Source of the DNA: Apostichopus japonicus
Taxonomy: Eukaryota > Echinodermata > Holothuroidea > Aspidochirotida > Stichopodidae
Reading direction: 5' to 3'
Length of the DNA stretch: 62,000 nucleotides
Assembly (NCBI RefSeq): GCF_037975245.1
Contig: NC_092574.1
Location: forward strand, 13,668,713-13,730,712
Both the position numbers and the translations under genes were made by a program. The stretch's first letter is position 1; every line of letters begins with the position of its first letter. The notes under the pieces were generated by a model that was given only the letters and a program-made list of their open reading frames with translations, had not been told where the DNA came from and made no database searches. Below are positions 54,701-62,000 of the stretch, piece by piece.

Positions 54701-55897
54701 TCCAACCTGATCGACACAGAACAAAAAATATAGCTACTTTAACTCTAAATCTAGGCAGTAACAAAAAAGAAACTGCTTTCATAACTTTAACATAATGACC
54801 AGTTTTATATGCATGGATCTGTGTATTTATCTATAATACACATTCCATGTATTCTGTTAATATCTGTTTACTTAATAACCTGAAAAGGTACATGCTACAA
54901 CCATCGTCAGACTACAAGACAACTTCACACAAATGTGTGGGGTGCATTTTCACCACTTCCTCAATTACAATCACACATCCCAGGGACCCTACTGTCATGT
55001 TTATTACCTGTGTATTGTGTGGACTTATAATAACTAGTTCATTATCACTCCCAACGATTACATTAATATACTACACATTACCTGCATAGGTACATGCTAC
55101 AATTTCTTCATATCCTTGGCTGGCAACCACTCCTCCTTGTAGTGAACTGATGCTCTCACTGAGACTCTGATGTGTAAAAATTTAAAAAAATCACTTTTAA
55201 GAAATATTCAAAAGTACATAAATGGTAGCTTACCAAAATTTTCTTGGCCAATATTTCATAGTCCACAAGTAAAGGAGTAAATGATGCATAAGAGTCAAAT
55301 ACTCTTGTTCTGTTTTCTTATGTGCATTGATACAGTCGGTAATATTGAGGTTTCGGTTAAACTATCACTACCAAAATAGTTAGTTTCTTCATTTCCTTTC
55401 ATAGTAACTGCAGTATCCTTAAGGTGATTTTACAACACATTTACTGGACTGAGAGCATTCAAAAACTCTTCCTACCCCCACCATCACCCTCTCCCCACCA
55501 CCACCCCCAAGAGACAAAAGGGAAGTAAATTGATTCGATAGAGAGTACCTACCACACTAAACTTTGGGATAGGTTCGTCAGCCTCGTCGTACCCGAAGAC
55601 TTCAATGGTACCGTCATCCCTTCCAACGATAAGGTCTTCTATGCCATCACCAGACATGTCAAAGTTATCCATACACAGTATGCCACCTAGCCGCTTGTCA
55701 TTTGGGACACCCCATCTCAGAGATGGGGTTGTTCTGCGAGAGAAAAATCAATGTGGGTCATCTTGATGATATTGGCCATGTAAATAAACAGAGATTTTTA
55801 TTCAATGTAATTTTATATTTACACAATGTTATTATAGTAATTTATACATTTATTTTATATTAACATATGAATATATATATATCTATATCATATTGAT

Positions 55898-55988
<91 letters not shown>

Positions 55989-58900
55989 AATTTACATATA
56001 TATTGATTGGTATTCAGTACATTATTGCATATTTAATTTAATTTTAATTTGATAGAAATTTAAGTTATACACTACTTTTATATACTAAATTCACCAGAAA
56101 ATTCTGTAAAATGTCAGCTCAATGTTGAGAAGATATTTCTCCTCACCTGTCTATATGAACCAGTCCTATTTTGCCATCTGTAGTTCCGTAGAGGACTTCA
56201 TCTCCCATCTCACCTGTTGAGATAAACCAGGATGGTTTGGCTTCTTGATAATCACTGATATGTGACTGCCTGTTCTACAGTACAGACAATTACACAACTT
56301 TATAAGGAAATTTCAGACAGACAGATATCACCTCTTGTTTTGCTATTGCTGTGTTATCACGGCTGGATGTCTTAAAAAGAGCAACTTTTAACAAAATAAT
56401 TTCTTTTTCATTTAACTCTTTCTACTCTCATTTTATGTGCTGCAGATACTTTAGAGTGGTAGAAATGATAACTAAGGAGGGCGGTAGACCAGAATGGGCC
56501 GGTCACAGGGAGAGTATACTAAAGAGGTTAATACCAGGTGCTTTAGACACAGTACAGCGAGGTTGCATCTGTCATGAAAAGACAGGTAAGTAATATGGTT
56601 GACAAGGATGAATTTTACAACAGATGTTCAAGTATCAAATAGAAAAATTGAAAGCGAGCTAAATTTAACTGTTACTTTGGATAGGCAACCAACCAAAGTG
56701 TAAGTAATCAGCCATTCAGCTTCTCCCAAATCCACATGTGGCTGCTTAGCATCGTAAAAAAAAATGCTTCCAGGCCTTGATATCTCTCTCTCTCCCTCTC
56801 TTCCTATATATTTATACTTCCTGAAATGAATTTTCAACAACTAACCTCCTTCTTCACTGAATAACGCGAGTGACTGAGGAGGCCCCGTCACTTCAAATTC
56901 ATACAGCATGTTAGATTTATTGAGGACTCTAAGCACTCGGTCTTGACAGGCTAATACCGGGGTGACCTCTTGGATCCTGTCCATCGGCAGACAGAGTACG
57001 TCGTTGATCCGGTCCGAACATAAGTAATAGTCCTCGTCTTTACAATCAATGTAGTGGTTGAAGATGTAATTCCCACCTAGAAAGAGGTGACTTCCACTCA
57101 CCCACCTAAAAATGAAAAAAAAATGAAAAAAATGAAAAACTTTTTAGAAGCATACTAAGGCGGTATACTAGACTGCAATAGAATTAAGCAAATACTGCAC
57201 ATGTACAAAATTAATAAATGGAGATATAAATGAAACTTTTTTTTTTTTAATCAAAGAAATAAGAAACAAAGTCAGATGGAAAAAGTATAGCATTCAATTA
57301 TATTTCACTCAAGATATTTCAGGATCAAGATTGCATATTTTTTTCCAACATCCATTTGGAAACCCTGGTATATCTGCTACACGATGTACAACATATCCTT
57401 ATAATGCCATTGTCACGTTGACAAACTGATTTAGGAATAATTTCTGATGTCATTCTTCTCACTTAAAACTCACTAAAACATGATATATTGGCCAAAATAT
57501 GCAGTCTAGTTAAAAAGAAAAAGAAAAAACTTGCAACTTTCAAATAGGTAGACAGTCATTCTTACATGAGAATGTTTTAGGTTTACCATGCGACGTACAT
57601 GGTAAATTCTATCCTTAAAATTAAGAATTGCCATCCACAGACATTTAATTAACAGTTGATGTGAAAAAATTTTGATTTTATGTCACATTAACACTGTCAA
57701 CTTCATCAAGTTATTGTTACACAGAAACACAACCGATTATAAGCACAACATATATTAAGGTCCAGGCACACAGACGAGACGTTACCAGTAACTTTCCTGT
57801 CACAAGCAGAGTTGGTCTTTTGATCCACTCTACAATCTGTATGTAGTAACATAGAGAGTCAGGTCGGCTCCCGGGGAACAATTATGTCATTCAATTATTT
57901 TTAATTCATTATTTTAAGTATGTTATGAAAATGTGGAATACACTATTCTTTATCCCATATTTCCACCAACCTACAAATTGATTGAGGCCCCTGGACTGTA
58001 GCCCACCGACTATCCCTTCCCCACCCCCCCCATCCCCCATTACTTCATGCCAGCCTGTATGTGGGAAAAACTTAATAAAGTAACTGAGGACACATAACAA
58101 CACTCCCACATCACACACATTTTAAACACACAATTCCACGATACCAAAAGACGGACTCCTGGCAAACTTACATCGTTTTTATACTCTCAGTCAAATTTGT
58201 ATCGTATCCAAGAAATTGCTTTCCTTTCTTGGTAAATCCCCTAACTTCAGAGCCCGTTGCAATGAACACTTTATCAGATGGCGAGCCAAGTGCACCACCA
58301 AGCTCCACCCTTGTTATCTTGGTGCCAGGCAGTGTCTTAAAGGCGACCTAAGATGTGAAAAATCATAGCAAATTATATACGGTTAACTGACATTTTTAAA
58401 AAAGGCTAAGAATGGTAGACTACTCTGATAAAATGCAACAACCAAACTAGAGTGTTTTTACACAAAGAAAATTGAATGGACACTTGTATATGCACAAAGA
58501 TAAACTATGAAAGAGTACAAAAGAAACTTTATCCTATATTTCATTCTTTTTAAATGCACATAGGATTTAGATGTCACCAAGTTATTTCATCACAATGTCA
58601 GCATTCTCCTGTGGCTTGGACATCAATTTATGGCCATGGAAAAACTAGATTCTTAAACAGCCAAACATAGTAGCATAACTGTGAAAAATCACACTGTATC
58701 CTGAGATTTTTATTCACTCTCTTTTCCTGATAGATGAGATGGCACCATTCATTTTTCATCAAATGCATTAAGCAGCTGATATTCAACGTAGAAAATCTCA
58801 TACAACCGAAACATTATAAACAAAACTTCATTTATCAACTTAGGTATTTATCAATCTTTTTTTTTTTCATTTATATATTTTTATTTTTATTTGAATATTC

Positions 58901-60148
58901 TTGGAAATGAAAGCTCATTTTTTTTAATACTCGTTTTCAATGTCTATTTGTCTCTCTGTTCAACCTATTTTCTGCTCCCATTTATTCTGCCTCTGAAGTA
59001 GATCTTGCCAGGATCACCACATCACGCCTTCTAAGCTATTATCCACACAGGCTTTTTGCAGTCGGAGGCAGTTTTTTCTCGATTTAAAGAAGGAATGTTA
59101 TATTAAAATGATATTACTTGCACTGCCCCCATTTAGTCACCACTGGCACTCCTTTAGAATCATTATCCTCAACCTAACCTAAAAAGCAGTGTGTTCAGTT
59201 TGTGCCCTGGGCGTTTCCCCTCACTCTTTTGGCAAAACTGTTTTTGAGAGTGCTCACATGCAAAATGGTGGCAAAATTTCAACTCTCTACACATACTTAG
59301 TCTACTTCATTCCCCATCAGTACCTTATTTTATTTTGAATCAGTTTTGCTCACTTTACCCATTTTTGTACCTTTGTAAGAAGTGGATTCTATTGCATCTA
59401 GCACAAGTTACTGCAAACATTCTTCTTTTCTTCCAACTTCTATTTGCCCATGGTCTGGCCATCCAATGTATGGTAATAGGTGGCTAGAGCTGGAAATTTT
59501 GGGATGGGGTGTGGTATAGGAATGAATGGGTTCAACTTCCCTGTCATTTTTGCACCAATGTTACAAACGTTTACTTAGTCTGTCGATCTGGAACAATCAT
59601 TTGAAATATTGTTGCATTCTGTACCTGTGCTTCTCCCTTCTTCATGTTGAAACACTGTAACACTCCTGTCTGGTCTGCAACAGCCACTCTCTGAGGAGCC
59701 TTGTGCTTTTTTTCTGGAAGGAGTTTCATCGTCCGGGGAGATGTTACACCCACCTGTAAATATCAAGGCTGAATTACTTGCAATTCTTGGTCAGTTTAAT
59801 GCATCATTGCAATTATTCACATTGCAATGATTACAACTTAGTTTTTATCATTTTGACACATTTGAAGGATAAAACATATTATGAATAACAAAAGATTATT
59901 GACAAACAAAACTCTGCTCATCATCATCATCTCTTAATAACAAAATGGAAGATTAAAAAACTAGTTTCCTTCCAAGGATGAGTATTTTACCGTATTTTTT
60001 AGCATTAATACTGGTAAGCTTTCTTGATAATGCAACTAAATTAAAGAAATTTGGATTCTGAATAAATTTAATAGATAATGGGCTGATTGAAATATTGCAG
60101 AAGAAACATTACCTGCATATAATCTACTCTAGTCAAATTCAGCTCCAT
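45653..60148 (-). CDS. BBS7: BBS7, BBSome subunit, complete 14-exon gene
   Basis: Complement of join 45653-45792, 48003-48129, 49242-49455, 50067-50231, 52785-52987, 53753-54020, 54604-54706, 55082-55166, 55553-55733, 56147-56213, 56846-57105, 58172-58347, 59625-59753 and 60113-60148. It codes 717 aa (human BBS7 is 715) with all junctions GT-AG and in phase. BBS7 is part of the BBSome coat that moves membrane proteins in cilia, and contacts BBS2 and BBS9 in the assembly core. Order of domains: N-terminal beta-propeller (about 1-330, including an FG-GAP-like [17 protein letters not shown]), a coiled coil (about 335-370), a GAE-type beta-sandwich (about 375-500), a platform domain and a C-terminal helical hairpin ending [12 protein letters not shown]. 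The gene is divergent from an FG nucleoporin. Exons 8 and 10 have tandemly copied 3' tails. No BBS7 residue block is missing against human. Confidence 0.97.
45793..48002 (-). other. BBS7 intron 13
   Basis: 2.2 kb, AT-rich, with a G homopolymer near 45998-46006 and a C homopolymer near 46672-46683. No repeat family or nested gene seen. Confidence 0.6.
48003..48129 (-). CDS. BBS7: BBS7 exon 13
   Basis: Codons 630-672, [20 protein letters not shown] and [14 protein letters not shown]. Donor GTAGGT. Confidence 0.95.
48130..49241 (-). other. BBS7 intron 12
   Basis: 1.1 kb. A stretch at about 48500-48620 contains CCTGGATCCACCCCTGCCCC. Similar words near 39510 and 40195 suggest ends of an old interspersed repeat. 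A TCTG run lies near 48966. Confidence 0.45.
49242..49455 (-). CDS. BBS7: BBS7 exon 12
   Basis: Codons 558-629, [40 protein letters not shown] and [20 protein letters not shown]. Very close to human. Donor GTGAGA. Confidence 0.96.
49456..50066 (-). other. BBS7 intron 11
   Basis: 611 bp, AT-rich. It contains the palindromic X-box-like word GTTACCATGGTAAA (49871-49884). Confidence 0.5.
50067..50231 (-). CDS. BBS7: BBS7 exon 11
   Basis: Codons 503-558, [19 protein letters not shown] then [15 protein letters not shown] and [10 protein letters not shown]. Acceptor TTTCAG, donor GTGAGT. Confidence 0.95.
50265..50486 (+). mobile_element. tRNA-derived SINE, copy 2
   Basis: GAGTGTTCGCTCAGTGGTTA begins the tRNA-like head. 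CCCGAGTTCAAGTCACTCCA marks the B-box area, and AGATTAATGTATGTCGTCCA plus CTGCTTGCAGGAGGATCT the body and tail. It is followed by ATACATACATACATATG, which may be the A/T-rich SINE end. Same family as 39659-39880. Confidence 0.9.
51605..51790 (+). repeat. Short tandem repeat, unit about 40-55 bp
   Basis: Four to five diverged copies of CAAATAAAGGTGTTATCTTT and GCCTTGTATTTGTATTTT. AT-rich minisatellite next to the 74-bp array. Confidence 0.7.
51889..52850 (-). repeat. 13 x 74-bp tandem repeat of BBS7 exon 10 tail plus donor
   Basis: Anchor positions are 51908, 51982, 52056, 52130, 52204, 52278, 52352, 52426, 52499, 52573, 52647, 52721 and 52795 (exonic). Spacing is 74 bp except one of 73. On the minus strand a unit reads from GTCAGACAGTACCAAATCAA through the exon 10 end to the donor GTTAGT, then CAG and the next unit. 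Only about 9 nt of intron-type sequence lies between exon-like copies. Copies differ by few substitutions. Variant pairs (ATGAGTGAGAGTGG and GAGAGAGAGCGG) recur in order, showing block duplication. Confidence 0.95.
52785..52987 (-). CDS. BBS7: BBS7 exon 10
   Basis: Codons 436-503, [39 protein letters not shown] and [15 protein letters not shown]. The donor is GTTAGT. I ended the exon at the first of thirteen tandem donors because it is the one that joins in frame to exon 11 ([11 protein letters not shown]). Confidence 0.94.
52988..53752 (-). other. BBS7 intron 9
   Basis: 765 bp of unremarkable AT-rich intron; nothing further seen. Confidence 0.5.
53753..54020 (-). CDS. BBS7: BBS7 exon 9
   Basis: Codons 346-435, [17 protein letters not shown] of the coiled coil. 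It is followed by [31 protein letters not shown] and [13 protein letters not shown] of the GAE domain. Donor GTATGA, phase 0. Confidence 0.96.
54275..54603 (-). repeat. Three extra copies of BBS7 exon 8 tail plus donor
   Basis: TTGAGAGTGCTCAGTTTGTT recurs at 54275, 54388, 54501 and 54604 (the exon), spacing 113, 113 and 103 bp. Read on the minus strand each copy follows a T-rich tract ending TTTAG. It spans 48 nt (54501-54548) or 58 nt (54388-54445 and 54275-54332). Donors are GTAGGT, GTAATT and a mutated ATAGGT. The 48-nt copy is open and in phase with exons 8 and 9. Confidence 0.9.
54604..54706 (-). CDS. BBS7: BBS7 exon 8
   Basis: Codons 312-346, [19 protein letters not shown] then [10 protein letters not shown] at the start of the coiled coil. 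Donor GTATGT. The last ~50 nt plus donor are copied three more times downstream. Confidence 0.93.
54707..55081 (-). other. BBS7 intron 7
   Basis: 375 bp; the plus-strand ORF here (54847-55089) has no domain and is treated as chance. Confidence 0.5.
55082..55166 (-). CDS. BBS7: BBS7 exon 7
   Basis: Codons 284-312, [20 protein letters not shown] then EIVACTYAG. Matches human LSESVTSIQGG. Donor GTAATG. Confidence 0.94.
55167..55552 (-). other. BBS7 intron 6
   Basis: 386 bp with a C/A-rich patch near 55475-55510; nothing further seen. Confidence 0.5.
55553..55733 (-). CDS. BBS7: BBS7 exon 6
   Basis: Codons 223-283, [20 protein letters not shown] and [19 protein letters not shown], the FG-GAP-like propeller blade. 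Donor GTAGGT, phase 0. Confidence 0.96.
55895..55990. repeat. (TA)n microsatellite in BBS7 intron 5
   Basis: Nearly uninterrupted TA repeat of about 90 bp, flanked by further TATA-rich sequence. Expected to be highly length-variable. Confidence 0.95.
56147..56213 (-). CDS. BBS7: BBS7 exon 5
   Basis: Codons 201-223, [20 protein letters not shown]. Too short to find by ORF length; placed by frame and by alignment to human DLLFGTSDGKLALIQ. Donor GTGAGG. Confidence 0.93.
56446..56585 (+). CDS. Orphan plus-strand exon in BBS7 intron 4
   Basis: 140 nt with a textbook acceptor (long T/C tract, TGCTGCAG) and donor ACAG|GTAAGT on the strand opposite to BBS7. The open frame encodes [20 protein letters not shown] then [19 protein letters not shown] and CICHEKTG. 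It looks like conserved coding sequence, but I do not recognise the family. No partner exon was found on the + strand nearby. It could be one exon of a gene interleaved with BBS7, or a captured fragment. Incoming phase leaves one base before TAC and outgoing leaves one base (G). Confidence 0.5.
56846..57105 (-). CDS. BBS7: BBS7 exon 4
   Basis: Codons 114-201, [32 protein letters not shown] and [12 protein letters not shown], all close to human. Donor GTTAGT. Confidence 0.96.
57106..58171 (-). other. BBS7 intron 3
   Basis: 1.07 kb, AT-rich. An ORF at 57909-58118 is not supported. Nothing else seen. Confidence 0.5.
58172..58347 (-). CDS. BBS7: BBS7 exon 3
   Basis: Codons 56-114, [32 protein letters not shown] and [10 protein letters not shown]. 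The donor GTAAGT splits a Met codon. Confidence 0.95.
58348..59624 (-). other. BBS7 intron 2
   Basis: 1.28 kb, AT-rich with long T runs near 58857 and 58918. No repeat or gene seen. Confidence 0.5.
59625..59753 (-). CDS. BBS7: BBS7 exon 2
   Basis: Codons 13-55, [13 protein letters not shown] then [18 protein letters not shown]. First propeller blade. Donor GTACAG. Confidence 0.95.
59754..60112 (-). other. BBS7 intron 1
   Basis: 359 bp, AT-rich; nothing further seen. Confidence 0.5.
60113..60148 (-). CDS. BBS7: BBS7 exon 1
   Basis: 12 codons, [12 protein letters not shown], matching the conserved BBS7 N-terminus and fixing the start codon at 60148. Donor GTAATG, phase 0. Confidence 0.95.
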
Positions 60149-61830
60149 TTTAGCGACTTTCTTCAATAATGCCTGCAGAAGGAAAGTTTTATCATATTGT
60201 GTTATTTATGGGACGTTCTCTTGACAAAGAAATAAACAGTCAAAGGAAAGCATGGTTGAATGTTCCTGATATTATAAAATGATTGGAAAGAATGTGATAA
60301 GCATTAGAAACCATAACCTTCTAAAGGCAAAATATAATCTTATTTTCCCCAAAACATTATTTAAAATGATCAGTTTCTGCAAACTTTTGCCTCAAAAACC
60401 ACAAGACTGACAGTAAACTGGGAGATTTGACAGGTCTGCATACTTGAAAGTGTTTGTGCTCTAGCTTTACACAGAATGACTAACACCAGTTTTCTAGCCT
60501 AGGAGTAGTTGGCTAGTAAGACTTGAGTGCTTAAAGGGTGTGAAGACTCGTGCAAAAAGAAACGTCTAATGGCGGTAATCCGACCTAGTTTCGAATGAGG
60601 TGTAACAGAAGTGTTAGACACCACCATTGATCCCAGAAAATACACACACAGCTTGCTACTGTCGGTAATTAGACACTAGTGTAGTCAGTAGCATGGTGGG
60701 CTCATAATTGACGCACTTAAGGATTTGATCAACGATGTCTATCAAGGAAAAATCCAAATCACTCAACTGTATGTGTTTTTCATATGTGTAGTTCCTCAGA
60801 AATGTTATGATCTCAAAATATTTAAGGTTCTGTGCTTATGCACCGTACAATTGAGCAAAATTTGACCACAAAATGTCTTCCGTGTCAAGTTCTTTCATAC
60901 CCCTAAATTGACATATCCGTCAATAAGCTAACTGTAGTGTAGGCCTTAGTATACATCCATTGACTTTAGATGCTGTTTGCTATGCTCTGAGCCTCTAAGC
61001 TCAGACAGGTCTGGTCCCAGAGAGAAGTGTTATCATATTGAGGTAATGTTGGTTGTTTTTAGCGTGTAAGATTTCCAAATGCCCAAAAAACGTGCAAAAC
61101 TGGGGGGGAGGGTGTTAAAAGCTTAAACAATACCTCAATTTGGTCAGCAAATAGCTGAAATGGATTCGAACTCATAAAATATGTAATTCTACTTGACTGC
61201 AAAAAGTTTAGGTGGCCTGCTGTATCGTTGCTAGTAATAATTGAAGATGCGTCAATTACAGGGGTGCGTCAATTATGAAGCCTTTACTATACATAGAGCT
61301 GCGGTCAATACCCACAGCACAGTGTACAAACGATACAGCGATGGACATCTCAGGTCCAGCTAAGCCTAAAGATAACAAGGTATCAGGTTTCATTACTGTC
61401 TGCATTTTGTAGCGACCAGAGAAAACTGTACTTGCAAGCAACGGAAAGTTAACTTTTTATAGATGGCGGCACGCTGTTTGGGGCGAGTCTTCAATGCCTT
61501 TAAGAAATCAGACTTGAGTAAGACTAAATTCGCGGAACCGGTTCATACCCACCTTAACGTTCAACCTAGGGCTGAAGCCTCTTCGAGATATTTAATACAG
61601 ACTATGTAGTAGCAAATGTTGCACCACGCCGCTTAAAAATTCGAATTACGATTACACACAAATTGACTGGCGTTCCACGTCTGAAATGATGTTTTAGTTG
61701 GTCGGAAATTGATACATTTATTATCTAGACTGGTACAAGTAAAGCTTTCTTTCTGTTCGTCGTCAGGAACGCTAGATTTTCCTGTTGGTAAATTATCAAT
61801 AGCGCCACCGATTTTGCATGCTATTAGAAA
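60149..61830. promoter_or_regulatory. Divergent promoter region of BBS7 (-) and FG nucleoporin (+)
   Basis: 1.68 kb between two start codons that point away from each other. It must contain the BBS7 5' UTR/promoter and the nucleoporin promoter. No clear RFX X-box was found near BBS7. Two ATGGCGGC words (61463 and 61831) match the YY1-type element often found at TATA-less housekeeping starts. Promoter assignment is by position only. Confidence 0.5.
61463..61609 (+). other. Small ORF, 48 codons, possible first coding exon
   Basis: Starts in a YY1-like context (TAGATGGCGGCAC) and reads MAARCLGRVFNAFKKSDLSK, basic and amphipathic like a mitochondrial presequence. It stops with TAG at 61607. A strong donor, TTGA|GTAAGA, lies at 61517/61518, so the first 18 codons could be an exon of a spliced gene. 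Alternatives are an upstream ORF of the nucleoporin mRNA, or chance. No downstream exon is visible in the window. Confidence 0.35.
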
Positions 61831-61922
61831 ATGGCGGCCCCCTTTGGTGGATTCAATTTTGGTAGCGGAACGGCCACCACGTCTAGTGCGACTCCTGGTG
61901 GCTTTTCATTTGGTTCTTCTGG
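61831..61922 (+). CDS. First coding exon of an FG-repeat nucleoporin (NUP54/58/62 type), truncated by window
   Basis: ATG in context AAAATGGCGGCC. The 30 codons read MAAPFGGFNFGSGTATTSS, then ATPGGFSFGSSG, ending in phase 2 at donor GTAAAT. GGFNFG and GGFSFG separated by Thr/Ser-rich linkers are typical of the N-terminal FG domains of the central-channel nucleoporins NUP62, NUP58 and NUP54. They fill the pore channel and bind transport receptors. NUP62 is the closest in style, but 31 residues are too few to decide. The rest of the gene lies beyond 62000. Confidence 0.75.
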
Positions 61923-62000
61923 GTAAATTTTCATGCTAATTATCGATCAACTGTAAATTTCTTTCACATTGAGGTTTCAAGCTTCAAAAATTAATATAAA

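Overview
Eukaryotic (animal) genomic window. Evidence: split genes with GT-AG introns of 0.3-12.9 kb, a metazoan septin, the ciliary gene BBS7, a tRNA-derived SINE, MITEs and many minisatellites. Protein similarity and repeat style suggest a marine invertebrate, perhaps a deuterostome such as an echinoderm. That placement is an inference; no species can be named from sequence alone.

Layout. (1) 1-2771: upstream DNA with G/A-rich and low-complexity sequence. (2) 2772-36659, + strand: a complete ten-exon septin of the SEPTIN6/8/10/11/14 group, rebuilt as 459 aa with all splice phases agreeing. Its 12.9 kb intron 3 holds a decayed pogo/Tigger-like DNA transposon with perfect TIRs (19657-22827), a TA-flanked MITE (15347-15777), two large minisatellites and a relic copy of the exon 3 tail. 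Introns 8 and 9 carry two further MITE-like elements. (3) 36660-45652: convergent intergenic DNA with a SINE, a 12-copy 93/94-bp array and an unidentified minus-strand gene or pseudogene (about 42.3-44.8 kb). (4) 45653-60148, - strand: a complete fourteen-exon BBS7, 717 aa, close to human BBS7 in length. Intron 4 contains an orphan plus-strand exon with excellent splice sites. (5) 60149-62000: divergent promoter region, a small ORF with a strong donor, and the first coding exon of an FG-repeat nucleoporin on +, cut by the window edge.

The most unusual pattern is that the 3' tail of a coding exon, together with its 5' splice site and the start of the intron, has been tandemly duplicated again and again in both unrelated genes. 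Examples are septin exon 7 (4 copies of 98 bp), BBS7 exon 10 (13 copies of 74 bp) and BBS7 exon 8 (4 copies of 103-113 bp). There is also a single diverged copy of the septin exon 3 tail, and a two-copy 62-bp repeat starting inside the septin intron 6 donor. In BBS7 exon 8 one copy could act as an in-frame 48-nt cassette exon.

The septin and BBS7 are not in one pathway operon-style. Septins form filaments and diffusion barriers, including at the ciliary base, and BBS7 is a BBSome subunit acting at cilia, but their adjacency here is not evidence of joint regulation.
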